Shown: piece after piece, positions 32,862 through 41,686 of the stretch
How the letters are laid out: each line of letters starts with the position of its first letter
Position numbering within the stretch: the stretch's first letter is position 1
Source of the DNA: Pedobacter sp.
GTDB taxonomy: Bacteria > Bacteroidota > Bacteroidia > Sphingobacteriales > Sphingobacteriaceae
Assembly (NCBI GenBank): GCA_031119475.1
Contig: JAVHXV010000002.1
Location: 481,233 to 545,232, forward strand
Reading direction: 5' to 3'
DNA length: 64,000 bases
Made by a program: the position numbers and the translations under genes
Notes under the pieces: generated by a model
The model's input: the letters and a program-made list of their open reading frames with translations, nothing else
Database searches by the model: none
What the model was told of the DNA's origin: nothing

Positions 32862-34176
32862 AGATTACAAAGCAAGATTAAGGGCACTTATCCCAGGAGG
32901 GGCACACACGTATAGCCGTGGAGATGATCAATATCCAAGTAATGCCCCAGCTATTTTAGATCGTGGAAAAGGTGCCTATATCTGGGATCCCTCGGGGAAA
33001 AAATACCTTGATTATGGCATGGCACTCAGGGCCGTTACCTTGGGCTATGCCGATGAACAGGTGAACGCAGCCGCCTTTAGGGAAATGGAAAAAGGGGTTA
33101 ACCTGACCAGAGCAACGACCTTGGAACTGGAAGCCGCACAGACCATGGTCGACCTGGTCAAAGGTGCCGATATGGTCAAATTTGCTAAAAATGGATCGAA
33201 TGTAACCACTGCTGCAGTTAAGATCGCCAGGTCTTACACCGGACGAAAATATGTATGTGTGCCCAAGCAACAGCCTTTTTTCTCCTTTGATGATTGGTTT
33301 ATCGGAACTACACCTGTTTTAAAGGGTATTCCTTCAGAGCACCATTCTACCACACTGGTTTTTGAATACAATAACATTGCATCGCTACAACAATTATTTG
33401 ACCAATATCCAGATCAGATAGCGGCCGTAATCATGGAGCCTGCCACTACCTTGCTTCCCAATATGAGCGAAAAAGATGGGAAAACGATTAATTTTCTCCA
33501 ACAGGTACAGGCCATCTGCAATAAAAATGGAACGATTTTTATCATTGATGAAATGATCACTGGTTTTAGGTGGCACCTGAACGGGGCGCAGGCCTATTAT
33601 GGCATCGAACCAGATATCTCTACTTTTGGTAAAGGAATGGCCAATGGTTTTGCCGTTGCCGCCCTGGTAGGGAAACGGGAACTGATGGATGTGGGAAGCA
33701 TCGACAAAATTGGTTCTGAACGTACTTTTTTACTATCAACAACGCATGGCGCTGAAATGTGCGGTCTGGGGGCCTTTTTGGAAACCGTAAAAATCTATAA
33801 AGAGCAGCAGGTAGTTGACCATTTATGGAAATATGGGGCGCAGCTGTTCGATGGGATCAACCAGATCAGTGCTGGCCTGGACCTCAAGGACTTTTTCTAT
33901 ATGGATGGCAATGCCGTATCCATGAACTATGTAACCAAGGATCAGGAAGGAAATGTTTCTTTAGGATTTAGGACACTTTTCTCTCAAGAAATGATCAGAA
34001 ATGGTGTATTGATCCCTTGGATCGCCCCAAGCTTCATGCACCGTGAAGAGGAACTCCAATTTACATTAGATGCGGTGGCGCAATCGCTTGCAGTTGTAAA
34101 AAAAGCCCTTGGCGAAGGATTGGAAAAATATTTGGTTGGGCCTGCAATTAAACCGGTATTTCGCCAGTTTAATTAA
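32851..34176 (+). CDS. Class III aminotransferase, glutamate-1-semialdehyde aminomutase-like
   Basis: This PLP-dependent fold-type I enzyme is 441 aa. It shows IPGGAHTYSRGDDQYP, the KNGSNVTTAAVKIAR phosphate-site region, IIDEMITGFRWH, and STFGKGMANGFAVAALVG with PLP-binding Lys261. The start resembles HemL (IPGGV), but the lysine motif and the setting differ from haem synthesis. Here it lies 10 bases after the cytidylyltransferase start of overlap and just before a methyltransferase and an SDR. Its likely role is amination of a keto sugar, perhaps on the nonulosonate itself. HemL identity is unlikely in a sugar operon. Confidence 0.82.
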   Translation: MKNEDYKARLRALIPGGAHTYSRGDDQYPSNAPAILDRGKGAYIWDPSGKKYLDYGMALRAVTLGYADEQVNAAAFREMEKGVNLTRATTLELEAAQTMVDLVKGADMVKFAKNGSNVTTAAVKIARSYTGRKYVCVPKQQPFFSFDDWFIGTTPVLKGIPSEHHSTTLVFEYNNIASLQQLFDQYPDQIAAVIMEPATTLLPNMSEKDGKTINFLQQVQAICNKNGTIFIIDEMITGFRWHLNGAQAYYGIEPDISTFGKGMANGFAVAALVGKRELMDVGSIDKIGSERTFLLSTTHGAEMCGLGAFLETVKIYKEQQVVDHLWKYGAQLFDGINQISAGLDLKDFFYMDGNAVSMNYVTKDQEGNVSLGFRTLFSQEMIRNGVLIPWIAPSFMHREEELQFTLDAVAQSLAVVKKALGEGLEKYLVGPAIKPVFRQFN

Positions 34177-34186
34177 TTTTTTACCT

Positions 34187-34927
34187 ATGAATCAAGACTA
34201 TAAAAAAGCCTTAGAGCTGAATAAGGAGAATACGGATCGCTATTATAGGAAATCTATAGAAAAAACTGAGCAACAGAAATTCCTTGAAAAAATCCTTCAC
34301 GAAAGATTTGGCGATGATTTCGATCAGTCATTGAACATTGCAGATATCGCGTGTGGGGGCGGAACCTTGACACACCACTTATCTTCCCTATATCAAAAGG
34401 CCAATTTTAGCTTGGTTGACTATTTTGATGAAGCACTTCATCTGGCGAAAGACCTGAACCAGGGCGAGCGTTTCACGATTTTGAACAACAGCATCTACAC
34501 CTTGGAGAACTTTGAAGACCATACGTTTGATATCGTTTTCTGCTGGCAGACTTTATCCTGGTTAGAAGATCCTGAAGCCGCACTTCAACAGTTGCTCAGA
34601 ATTACCAAACCTGGAGGAAAGCTATTCTTGAGTTCGCTTTTCAATTTGGACCACGACGTTGATATTTACTCCAAGGTTTTAGATTATACCTTGGAAAGCG
34701 GTAATCAGGGCATCCCTTTCTCCTACAATACCTATTCATCTTATACGATCCATAAATGGATCGGAAAGGAAGTAAAAGAATTGACGTTAGAAAAGTTTAT
34801 CCCCAATATCGATTTTCAGTATGAGGGAAAGGGAATAGGAACATTTACCGTTAATAGTGACCGGGGCAGACTTCAGATTTCGGCTGGACAGCTTTTAAAT
34901 TGGGCAGTACTTCAAATCATTAAATAA
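34187..34927 (+). CDS. Class I SAM-dependent methyltransferase
   Basis: The product is 246 aa. Motif I is ADIACGGGTLTHHL, followed by a FDIVFCWQTLSWLEDPEAALQQLLRITKPGG stretch (split here) that is typical of the Methyltransf_11 group. The start at ATG 34187 leaves a 10-base gap after the aminotransferase; the frame opens further upstream within that gene. In this setting it probably O- or N-methylates a sugar. The target is unknown. Confidence 0.8.
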   Translation: MNQDYKKALELNKENTDRYYRKSIEKTEQQKFLEKILHERFGDDFDQSLNIADIACGGGTLTHHLSSLYQKANFSLVDYFDEALHLAKDLNQGERFTILNNSIYTLENFEDHTFDIVFCWQTLSWLEDPEAALQQLLRITKPGGKLFLSSLFNLDHDVDIYSKVLDYTLESGNQGIPFSYNTYSSYTIHKWIGKEVKELTLEKFIPNIDFQYEGKGIGTFTVNSDRGRLQISAGQLLNWAVLQIIK

Positions 34928-34928
34928 T

Positions 34929-35666
34929 ATGTTTTCAATTAAAGATAAGGTTATAGTCGTTACCGGCGGAAACGGTCTTTTGGGCCGCCAGTTGGTGGAG
35001 GGTCTCAGAGCAGGTGGCGCTGTTGTGATCAGTGCGGATATCCATTTTGAAAAGCAGACCAATGACGATGTGGTGGTCGATATTACCAGCCAGGAGAGCA
35101 TAGCAGCATGTATCGAATTCGTTTATTCGAAACACGGCAAAATAGATGGATGGGTGAACAATGCCTATCCCAGAACTAATGATTGGGGAAATAAACTCGA
35201 AGATATTCCCTTCGAGTCGTGGAGAAGCAATGTTGATATGCACCTGAATGGCTATTTTCTGTGCTGCCAGCTGGTGCTCCAAAAAATGAAGGCACAGGGC
35301 TCTGGTTCACTGGTCAACATGTCTTCTATATATGGCCTGGTCGGTCCCGATTTTTCAGTTTATGAAGGTACCGATATGACGATGCCTGCCGCCTATTCTG
35401 CCATTAAGGGCGGATTGAATACATTGACCAGATATCTCGCTTCATATTATGGCCCTGACCAGGTTCGGGTCAATACGGTTTCTCCCGGGGGGATATTCAA
35501 TCATCAGCCAAAACCTTTTGTTGACAATTATGAATCTAAGGTGCCCATGAAAAGAATGGGCGCACCGAAAGACATCGTGGCTGCGGTATATTTTTTACTG
35601 TCCGACGAAGCATCCTATATTACCGGTCATAATCTGATAGTAGATGGGGGCTGGAGTATAATCTGA
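34929..35666 (+). CDS. PtmA-like short-chain dehydrogenase/reductase
   Basis: The product is 245 aa. It has the classical SDR motifs: VTGGNGLLGRQL (cofactor loop), VNNAYPR, NMSSIYGLVGPDF (catalytic Ser), and YSAIKGG (YxxxK), with VSPGGIFNHQPKPF and a YITGHNLIVDGGW tail. The NNAYPR and SPGGIFxxQPxPF details resemble PtmA, which is encoded in the legionaminic acid/flagellin modification locus of Campylobacter jejuni. This links the cassette to nonulosonic acid synthesis. The gene begins two bases after the methyltransferase stop. Confidence 0.85.
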   Translation: MFSIKDKVIVVTGGNGLLGRQLVEGLRAGGAVVISADIHFEKQTNDDVVVDITSQESIAACIEFVYSKHGKIDGWVNNAYPRTNDWGNKLEDIPFESWRSNVDMHLNGYFLCCQLVLQKMKAQGSGSLVNMSSIYGLVGPDFSVYEGTDMTMPAAYSAIKGGLNTLTRYLASYYGPDQVRVNTVSPGGIFNHQPKPFVDNYESKVPMKRMGAPKDIVAAVYFLLSDEASYITGHNLIVDGGWSII

Positions 35667-35682
35667 TAAAAGTAGTCGTTAC

Positions 35683-36891
35683 ATGGGCGAGAGAGTCGAA
35701 AGCAAAAAAAATGTCTATTTCTACTGCTGCATAGGTGGTGATCTACTGATCTGTGCCGGGATTAGTAAGATTTTAAAGGGACTGGACCAAAATTACCATA
35801 CCGTTTTGGTACTGCCTGCACACGTAAGGGTAAAAGGTAAAATGGAACGTTACTACCATTTTTTTGATCAGTTAGAGGAACTTCCGTACTGCTCGTTCGG
35901 CTATAATATCTTTAAAACGCTTCCGAAAATAGTCAGGTTTTTAAAGGCACTGAACAACATCAGATTTGCTCCTGGTTCAGTATGTTTTATGTTCGATGTT
36001 TATGACCTGACCGAACTTTTGTTCTACAGAAAAATTAGGAACCTCAAAAAGAAGATCCGGATCAGATTGAATATTTTAACGGCATTCAATAATGGAGAGC
36101 TCGAAAAGAACAGGAAGGAACTGGTAATCAAGGGAACTGTTTTGAAATCGCTTTATGCCCTTCCACTTGCGCACCAGTTTTTTTACGAGTATAAAACCAG
36201 GGGCACGAATTTCGTGGGCCTGCATTCTACCAGAACGAGATGTGATCTACAGGTCTGTATCAAGCAATCCAAATATCAATCTGTTCCAGATCAGGTAATC
36301 AGGCAGGTGAATTATCCGCCAAACATCTTTTTTAGCGGAAAAAATGAATTTGAAACCCAAGAAGGCCTATTTGACAAAGGGACCCAGAACATCATCCTAT
36401 TGGTTGATGGTACGATCGCACATCAGATAAAAGATTATTGGGAAGATACGGGCACCATGATCAGGAAACTAAGGATGAACGGTTATGAACTTTTTCTAAA
36501 GGACCATCCCCTGTCCACTGTCCGTTTGCAGGATGTGATTACGGAAGAAGTAAAGATCATACCCGGCAAACTTCATATTGAAGAACTGTTCTTGGGCTAT
36601 AAAGATGAGATCAAGGCCATCTGTGGATATGGATCTACGGCCCTTTTAACAGCAAGTTGGTTGGGCATCCACGCAGTTGACCTTTCGGCACTTTATCATT
36701 TTCCCGAACTGCTGAAAGAAAGGTTTCGTATTTTTGTATCAATGGGCGAAAATATACGCACCGTATATTCCGTCGATCAATTGGACAACATCGGACAGTT
36801 GACTGATCGTGAAATTTCATTGCCAGTGTCTGAGCTGTATCAGGAATGGGAAAACATAATGATGGGTCAAACTACTAATCTAGCAAGGTAA
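35683..36891 (+). CDS. Putative sialyltransferase-like GT-B glycosyltransferase
   Basis: The product is 402 aa. I do not recognise a named family with certainty. Three features recall bacterial sialyltransferases of the GT38/GT52 groups: a VDG at residues 241-243 (D/E-D/E-G-type motif), a KDHP at His275-Pro276 (HP motif), and a GST at 317-319 within GYGSTALLTASWLG. In those enzymes such residues bind the CMP-sugar. The gene sits between the nonulosonate cassette and the flippase, where a transferase using the CMP-sugar would be expected. The N-terminal half is basic with no membrane segment. Its stop overlaps the flippase start by one base. Confidence 0.6.
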   Translation: MGERVESKKNVYFYCCIGGDLLICAGISKILKGLDQNYHTVLVLPAHVRVKGKMERYYHFFDQLEELPYCSFGYNIFKTLPKIVRFLKALNNIRFAPGSVCFMFDVYDLTELLFYRKIRNLKKKIRIRLNILTAFNNGELEKNRKELVIKGTVLKSLYALPLAHQFFYEYKTRGTNFVGLHSTRTRCDLQVCIKQSKYQSVPDQVIRQVNYPPNIFFSGKNEFETQEGLFDKGTQNIILLVDGTIAHQIKDYWEDTGTMIRKLRMNGYELFLKDHPLSTVRLQDVITEEVKIIPGKLHIEELFLGYKDEIKAICGYGSTALLTASWLGIHAVDLSALYHFPELLKERFRIFVSMGENIRTVYSVDQLDNIGQLTDREISLPVSELYQEWENIMMGQTTNLAR

Positions 36892-38366
36892 TGGTGCAAC
36901 AAGCAGATACAATTAAAGACAAATCCCTAAAGTCTATCAAGTGGGTAAGCCTGGGCGTCGTACTGCCCAAACTGATCAGTCCGCTGACCACGATTATCCT
37001 TGCGAATATGCTCTTGCCAAAAGATTTTGGCATCATCAGCATTTGTACGGCTTTTATTTCGTTCTTTAACCTGATCCAGGGATTAGGATTTACGGACTAT
37101 ATCATTAAGGAAAAGGAAATAGAGCAACAGACCCTTTATGATGCATTTTGGGGAAATTTAGGAATCAGTATAATTTTTTATCTGATATTGGTGCTGCTAT
37201 CGCCAATCTTGGCGCACATCTATTCATCGCCAGTGCTGCTCAAAGTATTCCCGGTGCTGAGCCTTACCTTGCTAATCAATGCCATAGGGCTGGTACCCAA
37301 TAGCTTGCTCAAAAAAAGCTTAAAGTTCAAGGCGCTCTTTTTTATCCAGTTTGTGCCCATGTTCGTAAATATTATGCTAGTGGTTCCATTTGCCTACTTT
37401 GGTTATGGAATTTGGTCACTGGTGATCGGGTCATTGGTACAGGCACTTCTGGTCAATGTGCTGTATATCTTTACGCTGAAGTGGAAGCCACGCTTTTACT
37501 TCAATCGCACCGGATTTATAAAGATGTTCAAATTCGGGAAATTCGTTGTGGTGGAACAATTGATGGAGTTTTTATATGGAAACCTGGATGTGCTATTGAT
37601 CGGTTATTTTTTGGATTTAACGGTGGCCGGAAGCTACTTTCTCGCCAAGAACTGGATCCAGGTTATCTTCAATGCGATCAACGGCTCGATCAGCAACATC
37701 ATCTATCCTTCCCTGCACCATTATAAAGAAGACCCCAATCAAATCCGTATCATTTTCGAGAATATTGAAAAGCGGATGATTTTTCTAAATCTACCAATTA
37801 TTGTAGGGACCGTATTATTGGCACCGATAGCAGTTACACTGTTTTTACCAAATAAATGGGAAAATGTCTCTTTGATCATAGGGATTATCGTTATTGGCGA
37901 GGGAACCATCAGAAACCTATCCTTACAAAGAGATATTTTTAAAATTATCGATCGTCCTGAAATCTATCCAAAAGCTTTTATCATTAACTTATTCTTTGCC
38001 GTGGTCTCCTTTCCAATCGCGGCTAAGTTTGGAATTTTAGCTTTTTGCATCACCAGAATGCTAAACGATTTCCTTTATACATTTATACAAATGAAACTTG
38101 TAAAAAAATATATTGGTTTTTCTTTTTATTCTTTTTTTAGAATTTCTAAATATACCCTATTGTCATGCCTGATAATGGGTATAGTTTTATTTTTCGGAAT
38201 ACATATATTTAAATTGTATTTGCAAGCCATTAATTATTACCTATTTGCTATCTTGGTTATTTTCGGTATGGTGAGTTATGGGGTTTCGTATATGCTACTG
38301 GATAGATTAATGTTCAATGAACTTGTGGGCAACCTAAAGGTCATTGTCGGACTCAAAAAAAAATGA
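36891..38366 (+). CDS. Wzx-type oligosaccharide flippase
   Basis: This 491-aa integral membrane protein of the polysaccharide transporter family has about 12-14 hydrophobic helices. It would flip undecaprenyl-linked repeat units across the inner membrane. It has the typical conserved region LKSIKWVSLGVVLPKLISPLTTIILANML near the start. The C-terminal third is noticeably AT-rich by eye. Its start and stop overlap with both neighbours (one and four bases), consistent with a single transcript. A co-located EpsG-like polymerase (44006-45046) and Wzz-like protein complete a Wzx/Wzy pathway. Confidence 0.88.
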   Translation: MVQQADTIKDKSLKSIKWVSLGVVLPKLISPLTTIILANMLLPKDFGIISICTAFISFFNLIQGLGFTDYIIKEKEIEQQTLYDAFWGNLGISIIFYLILVLLSPILAHIYSSPVLLKVFPVLSLTLLINAIGLVPNSLLKKSLKFKALFFIQFVPMFVNIMLVVPFAYFGYGIWSLVIGSLVQALLVNVLYIFTLKWKPRFYFNRTGFIKMFKFGKFVVVEQLMEFLYGNLDVLLIGYFLDLTVAGSYFLAKNWIQVIFNAINGSISNIIYPSLHHYKEDPNQIRIIFENIEKRMIFLNLPIIVGTVLLAPIAVTLFLPNKWENVSLIIGIIVIGEGTIRNLSLQRDIFKIIDRPEIYPKAFIINLFFAVVSFPIAAKFGILAFCITRMLNDFLYTFIQMKLVKKYIGFSFYSFFRISKYTLLSCLIMGIVLFFGIHIFKLYLQAINYYLFAILVIFGMVSYGVSYMLLDRLMFNELVGNLKVIVGLKKK

Positions 38367-38791
38367 TAGAAAAAATAAACCACAATCAATTACAGCTTGG
38401 CGTAATTGTTCGCAATTCCTTCAACAAACAAGGAATAGAATTTTTTACGGATGATGATTCTTCCCAACAATTGGGCTACATGAACCGTCCGAAAGATTAC
38501 GTGATCGCACCACATCGACATAACCTGGTTCCTAGGGAGGTACACCTCACACAAGAAGTACTGTTTATAAAAAGTGGCAAGGTGAGGGTCGATTTTTACG
38601 ACAATGAACAGGCCTACCTGAAAAGTAGTATCCTTTTGCCCGGCGATGTGATCTTGTTGATGGATGGAGGGCACGGTTTTAAAATGATCGAGCCTAGCGA
38701 AATGATAGAAGTGAAGCAAGGCCCATATTGTGGTGAGCAAGATAAAGTGCGGTTCGAGCCAATTCCTGATTCTGAACTTAATTTGATATGA
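38363..38791 (+). CDS. Cupin-fold protein of a polysaccharide locus
   Basis: This 142-aa protein has a cupin pattern: APHRHNLVPREVHLTQEVLFIKSGKVRVDFYD (read as HxH, then E, then G) and a second PGDVILLMDGGHGFKMIE containing a His. No closer identity is clear. It does not show the sequence pattern of FdtA-type sugar 3,4-ketoisomerases, so I do not assign that role. Such small cupins can be sugar epimerases or isomerases or metal-binding proteins. It overlaps the flippase by four bases. Confidence 0.65.
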   Translation: MIEKINHNQLQLGVIVRNSFNKQGIEFFTDDDSSQQLGYMNRPKDYVIAPHRHNLVPREVHLTQEVLFIKSGKVRVDFYDNEQAYLKSSILLPGDVILLMDGGHGFKMIEPSEMIEVKQGPYCGEQDKVRFEPIPDSELNLI

Positions 38792-38855
38792 TTTAAGTCG
38801 ATTGATTTTGTAAGAAACTATATAATACATTCCGGTTCTTTAAAATACCACCTAT

Positions 38856-39653
38856 ATGATAAAAATAATAAAAGCCCTTACACCCCCTGTGGTTTTTGAT
38901 GTGCTAAAAAAGCTTTTTGGCCAAAAGTCGTATGGCTTTTCAGGGAATTATAAAACTTGGGCAGAAGCTAAAAGTCAGACTGGAGGTTATGACAATCCGG
39001 CCATATTAGAGCAGGTTAAAATTGCAGCACTCAAAATAAAATCTGGTGAAGCAGTGTATGAAAGAGATTCAGTTCTTTTTGATCAAATACAATACTCATG
39101 GCCATTATTATCTGGGTTACTTTGGATAGCAGCCCAAAAAAAAGGGAATCTATCTGTGCTGGATTTTGGTGGAGCGCTTGGAAGTACCTATTTTCAAAAC
39201 CGGACTTTCATAAGTGACCTATACGTAACTTGGGATGTCGTTGAACAGCATCACTTCGTAGAATTTGGTAAAAAAGAATTGCAAGATGGTAGGCTTAGTT
39301 TCTTTTATACCATTGAAGATTGTTTAAAAGAGCATAGTCCATCAACCTTATTATTATCTGGTGTAATCCAATATTTAGAAGAGCCCTTCAAATTTCTGAC
39401 TGAAGCTTTGGATAAAGGTTTTGAATACATTTTGTTAGATAGGACCCCTTTCGCCAACGATAAAAAAAATAGGATTACGATACAGGAGGTTTCGCCAGAA
39501 ATCTATGCTGCTTCTTATGCCCATTGGTTTTTTTCTGAGGACCAGTTCCTGAACCTTTTTAAAGGTTACGACCTCATAGAATCATTTACATCTATTGATC
39601 GGCAAACTGAAATCTATTATAAAGGATTTATATTCAAAAAACGATGTTCCTGA
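38856..39653 (+). CDS. TIGR04325/LIC12133-type putative methyltransferase
   Basis: The product is 265 aa. The central LDFGGALGSTYFQNR segment, followed by WDVVEQHHFVEFGKKELQDGRLSF (in pieces) and LLLSGVIQYLEEPF, matches the TIGR04325 family of putative methyltransferases first named from a Leptospira gene (LIC12133). The glycine-rich segment is the SAM-binding motif. It is flanked by 64 and 130 bases of non-coding DNA, unlike the packed genes around it, and looks AT-rich by eye, so it may be a later insertion. The target is unknown. Confidence 0.7.
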   Translation: MIKIIKALTPPVVFDVLKKLFGQKSYGFSGNYKTWAEAKSQTGGYDNPAILEQVKIAALKIKSGEAVYERDSVLFDQIQYSWPLLSGLLWIAAQKKGNLSVLDFGGALGSTYFQNRTFISDLYVTWDVVEQHHFVEFGKKELQDGRLSFFYTIEDCLKEHSPSTLLLSGVIQYLEEPFKFLTEALDKGFEYILLDRTPFANDKKNRITIQEVSPEIYAASYAHWFFSEDQFLNLFKGYDLIESFTSIDRQTEIYYKGFIFKKRCS

Positions 39654-39783
39654 ATTCGATCATTAGATGTATCAGCTGAATCTTATACATTAGGCCTAGT
39701 GGCTTAAACTTAGAATTTTAAATTACAGTAAATAACTATTGAAGTCGACATGGATTTCAAGATCGATTATATATCAAATATTT

Positions 39784-40533
39784 ATGAGCAATTTCAACCT
39801 TTATAGTAAATATTACGATTTGTTGTACCGGGACAAAGACTATGAATCGGAAAGCGCTTACGTGGTAAAGACGTTAAAAACATACCTTCCTAATTTAAGT
39901 TCTTTGCTCGAACTTGGCTGCGGAAGCGGTTCGCATGCAAAGTATTTTGCCGATCAGGGCCTGATGGTAACTGGTATAGAGAGAAGTGAGGAGATGGTGG
40001 AGCAGGCCATCGCAAAAGAAATCAAAAATTTTGAGATCGTTACCGCTGATATCTCCGCTTTCTCGCTCAACAAGAAGTTTGATGCGATCATTTCCCTGTT
40101 TCATGTCATCAGTTATCTCACCAGTAATGATCAGTTGATCGCAACCTTTAAAAATGCCTACGACCACTTGGAAGAAAACGGCCTGTTTTTGTTCGACATC
40201 TGGTACAGCCCTGCAGTCTACACCCAAAAAGCTTTGCCAAGAATAAAGAAAATCCGTAACAATGAATTTGAAGTGACCAGGTTCGCCAATTCCCTGAGTG
40301 AAGCCAATACCAATACGGTTATCGTAAATTTCGATATCTTTATTCGAAACCTGCAGGATTCAACAATAAATGAGTTAACTGAGGCCCATCCCATGCGTCA
40401 TTTTAGTTTTCCTGAAATCGAATTATTGGCCGCCCATACCGGCTTTAAGGTCATAAAATCTGAAGAATTTTTAACGGGATCGGCAGCTTCAGAAAACACA
40501 TGGGGCGTATGCTTCGTACTACAAAAGATTTAG
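39784..40533 (+). CDS. Class I SAM-dependent methyltransferase
   Basis: The product is 249 aa. Motif I is LLELGCGSGSHAKYFADQG, followed by a VTGIERSEEMVEQA acidic loop, FDAIISLFHVISYL, and a FPEIELLAAHTGFKVI region, all typical of the Methyltransf_25 group. The start SNFNLYSKYYDLLYRDKDY is common in sugar or N-methyltransferases of deoxyaminosugar clusters, for example those acting on a 3- or 4-amino group. It lies just before a sugar aminotransferase, so an N-methylated amino sugar is a possible product. I chose ATG 39784; an in-frame TTG at 39739 would add 15 residues. Confidence 0.8.
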   Translation: MSNFNLYSKYYDLLYRDKDYESESAYVVKTLKTYLPNLSSLLELGCGSGSHAKYFADQGLMVTGIERSEEMVEQAIAKEIKNFEIVTADISAFSLNKKFDAIISLFHVISYLTSNDQLIATFKNAYDHLEENGLFLFDIWYSPAVYTQKALPRIKKIRNNEFEVTRFANSLSEANTNTVIVNFDIFIRNLQDSTINELTEAHPMRHFSFPEIELLAAHTGFKVIKSEEFLTGSAASENTWGVCFVLQKI

Positions 40534-40570
40534 GCATTCGTTTTTTATACACCATAAACTTATTATATAC

Positions 40571-41686
40571 ATGATACCAGTGAATACACCGCTTCTGAAC
40601 GGGAACGAACAAAAATATTTGAACGAGTGCATTGAAACCGGATGGATTTCTAGTGAAGGCCCATTTGTAGAAAGATTTGAACAAGAATTTTCTGCTTATG
40701 TTGACCGTAAATTTGGTGTAGCGGTGGCAAATGGCTCTGCAGCTTTAGACATCGCCGTTCAGGCTCTTGGCCTGGCAGAAGGAGATGAGGTGATCATGCC
40801 AGCGTTTACGATCATTTCTCCGGCATTTTCGGTGGTGAGGGTAGGCGCTGTGCCGGTATTGGTAGAGAGCGATCCGCTAACATTCAATATGGATGTTTCT
40901 TTGATCGAGGCCAAAATAACACCAAAAACAAAAGCGATCATCGTGGTCCATATTTATGGGTTCCCCGTAGATATGGATCCAGTTTTGGAACTATGTGAAA
41001 AACATGGCCTATTGCTCATCGAAGATGCTGCCGAAATGCACGGGCAAACCTATAAGGGAAAAAAATGTGGCTCTTTCGGCGACATGAGTATTTTCAGTTT
41101 CTATCCAAACAAGCACATCACTACTGGAGAGGGCGGAATGATCGTCTGTAACAATGAATTCTTCTTCAATAAATGCAAAAAACTCCGAAACCTTTCATTT
41201 GAGCCAGATAAGCCAAGGTTTATTCATTATGAAATGGGCTGGAACTACAGGATGACCAATCTTCAGGCTGCTATCGGGGTTGCCCAATTGGAAAATATCG
41301 ATTACCACATCCAAAAGAAAAGAGAAATTGGTAGGGCCTACCAAAGCAACTTGGCAGGATTGAAAGGATTTCAGCTTCCATTGGAAAAAACAGCATATGC
41401 GGATAATATTTATTGGGTTTTCGCACTTGTGGCCGAAAGCGAATCTGACTGCCAACAGGTCTGCAGGAAACTAGCTGAAAAAGGTATCGGAACAAGGCCA
41501 TTCTTTTGGCCGATACACCAGCAGCCAGTGTTCAATAACAAGGGCATGTTTAAAAACGAAAGCTATCCAATAGCAGAAAAAATAGCTAGGAATGGATTTT
41601 ATTTGCCTAGTGGTCTGGGACTGAGCGCTGATGATATCAGTACCGTTTGTTCCGTTCTTAAGGAAATTGTTCAAGATACCCAATGA
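40571..41686 (+). CDS. DegT/DnrJ/EryC1 aminotransferase, perosamine-synthase-like
   Basis: This 371-aa PLP-dependent sugar aminotransferase begins IPVNTPLLNGNEQKYLNECIETGWISSEGPFVERFE (in pieces) and has IEDAAEMHGQ and FSFYPNKHITTGEGG with Lys181. The start is close to GDP-perosamine synthase and related 4-keto-sugar aminotransferases. GDP-4-keto-6-deoxymannose is available from Gmd, so perosamine is a reasonable product, but dTDP-linked 4-keto-6-deoxy sugars are equally available from RmlB. The next gene overlaps its stop by four bases. Confidence 0.85.
   Translation: MIPVNTPLLNGNEQKYLNECIETGWISSEGPFVERFEQEFSAYVDRKFGVAVANGSAALDIAVQALGLAEGDEVIMPAFTIISPAFSVVRVGAVPVLVESDPLTFNMDVSLIEAKITPKTKAIIVVHIYGFPVDMDPVLELCEKHGLLLIEDAAEMHGQTYKGKKCGSFGDMSIFSFYPNKHITTGEGGMIVCNNEFFFNKCKKLRNLSFEPDKPRFIHYEMGWNYRMTNLQAAIGVAQLENIDYHIQKKREIGRAYQSNLAGLKGFQLPLEKTAYADNIYWVFALVAESESDCQQVCRKLAEKGIGTRPFFWPIHQQPVFNNKGMFKNESYPIAEKIARNGFYLPSGLGLSADDISTVCSVLKEIVQDTQ

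Noticed and set aside
32851-34176. hemL (glutamate-1-semialdehyde aminomutase)
   Set aside because: The setting is a sugar operon with overlapping genes and the lysine motif differs from typical HemL, so I gave a general class III name instead.
38363-38791. FdtA-type sugar 3,4-ketoisomerase
   Set aside because: It is a cupin of similar size but lacks the family's sequence pattern, so no function is assigned.
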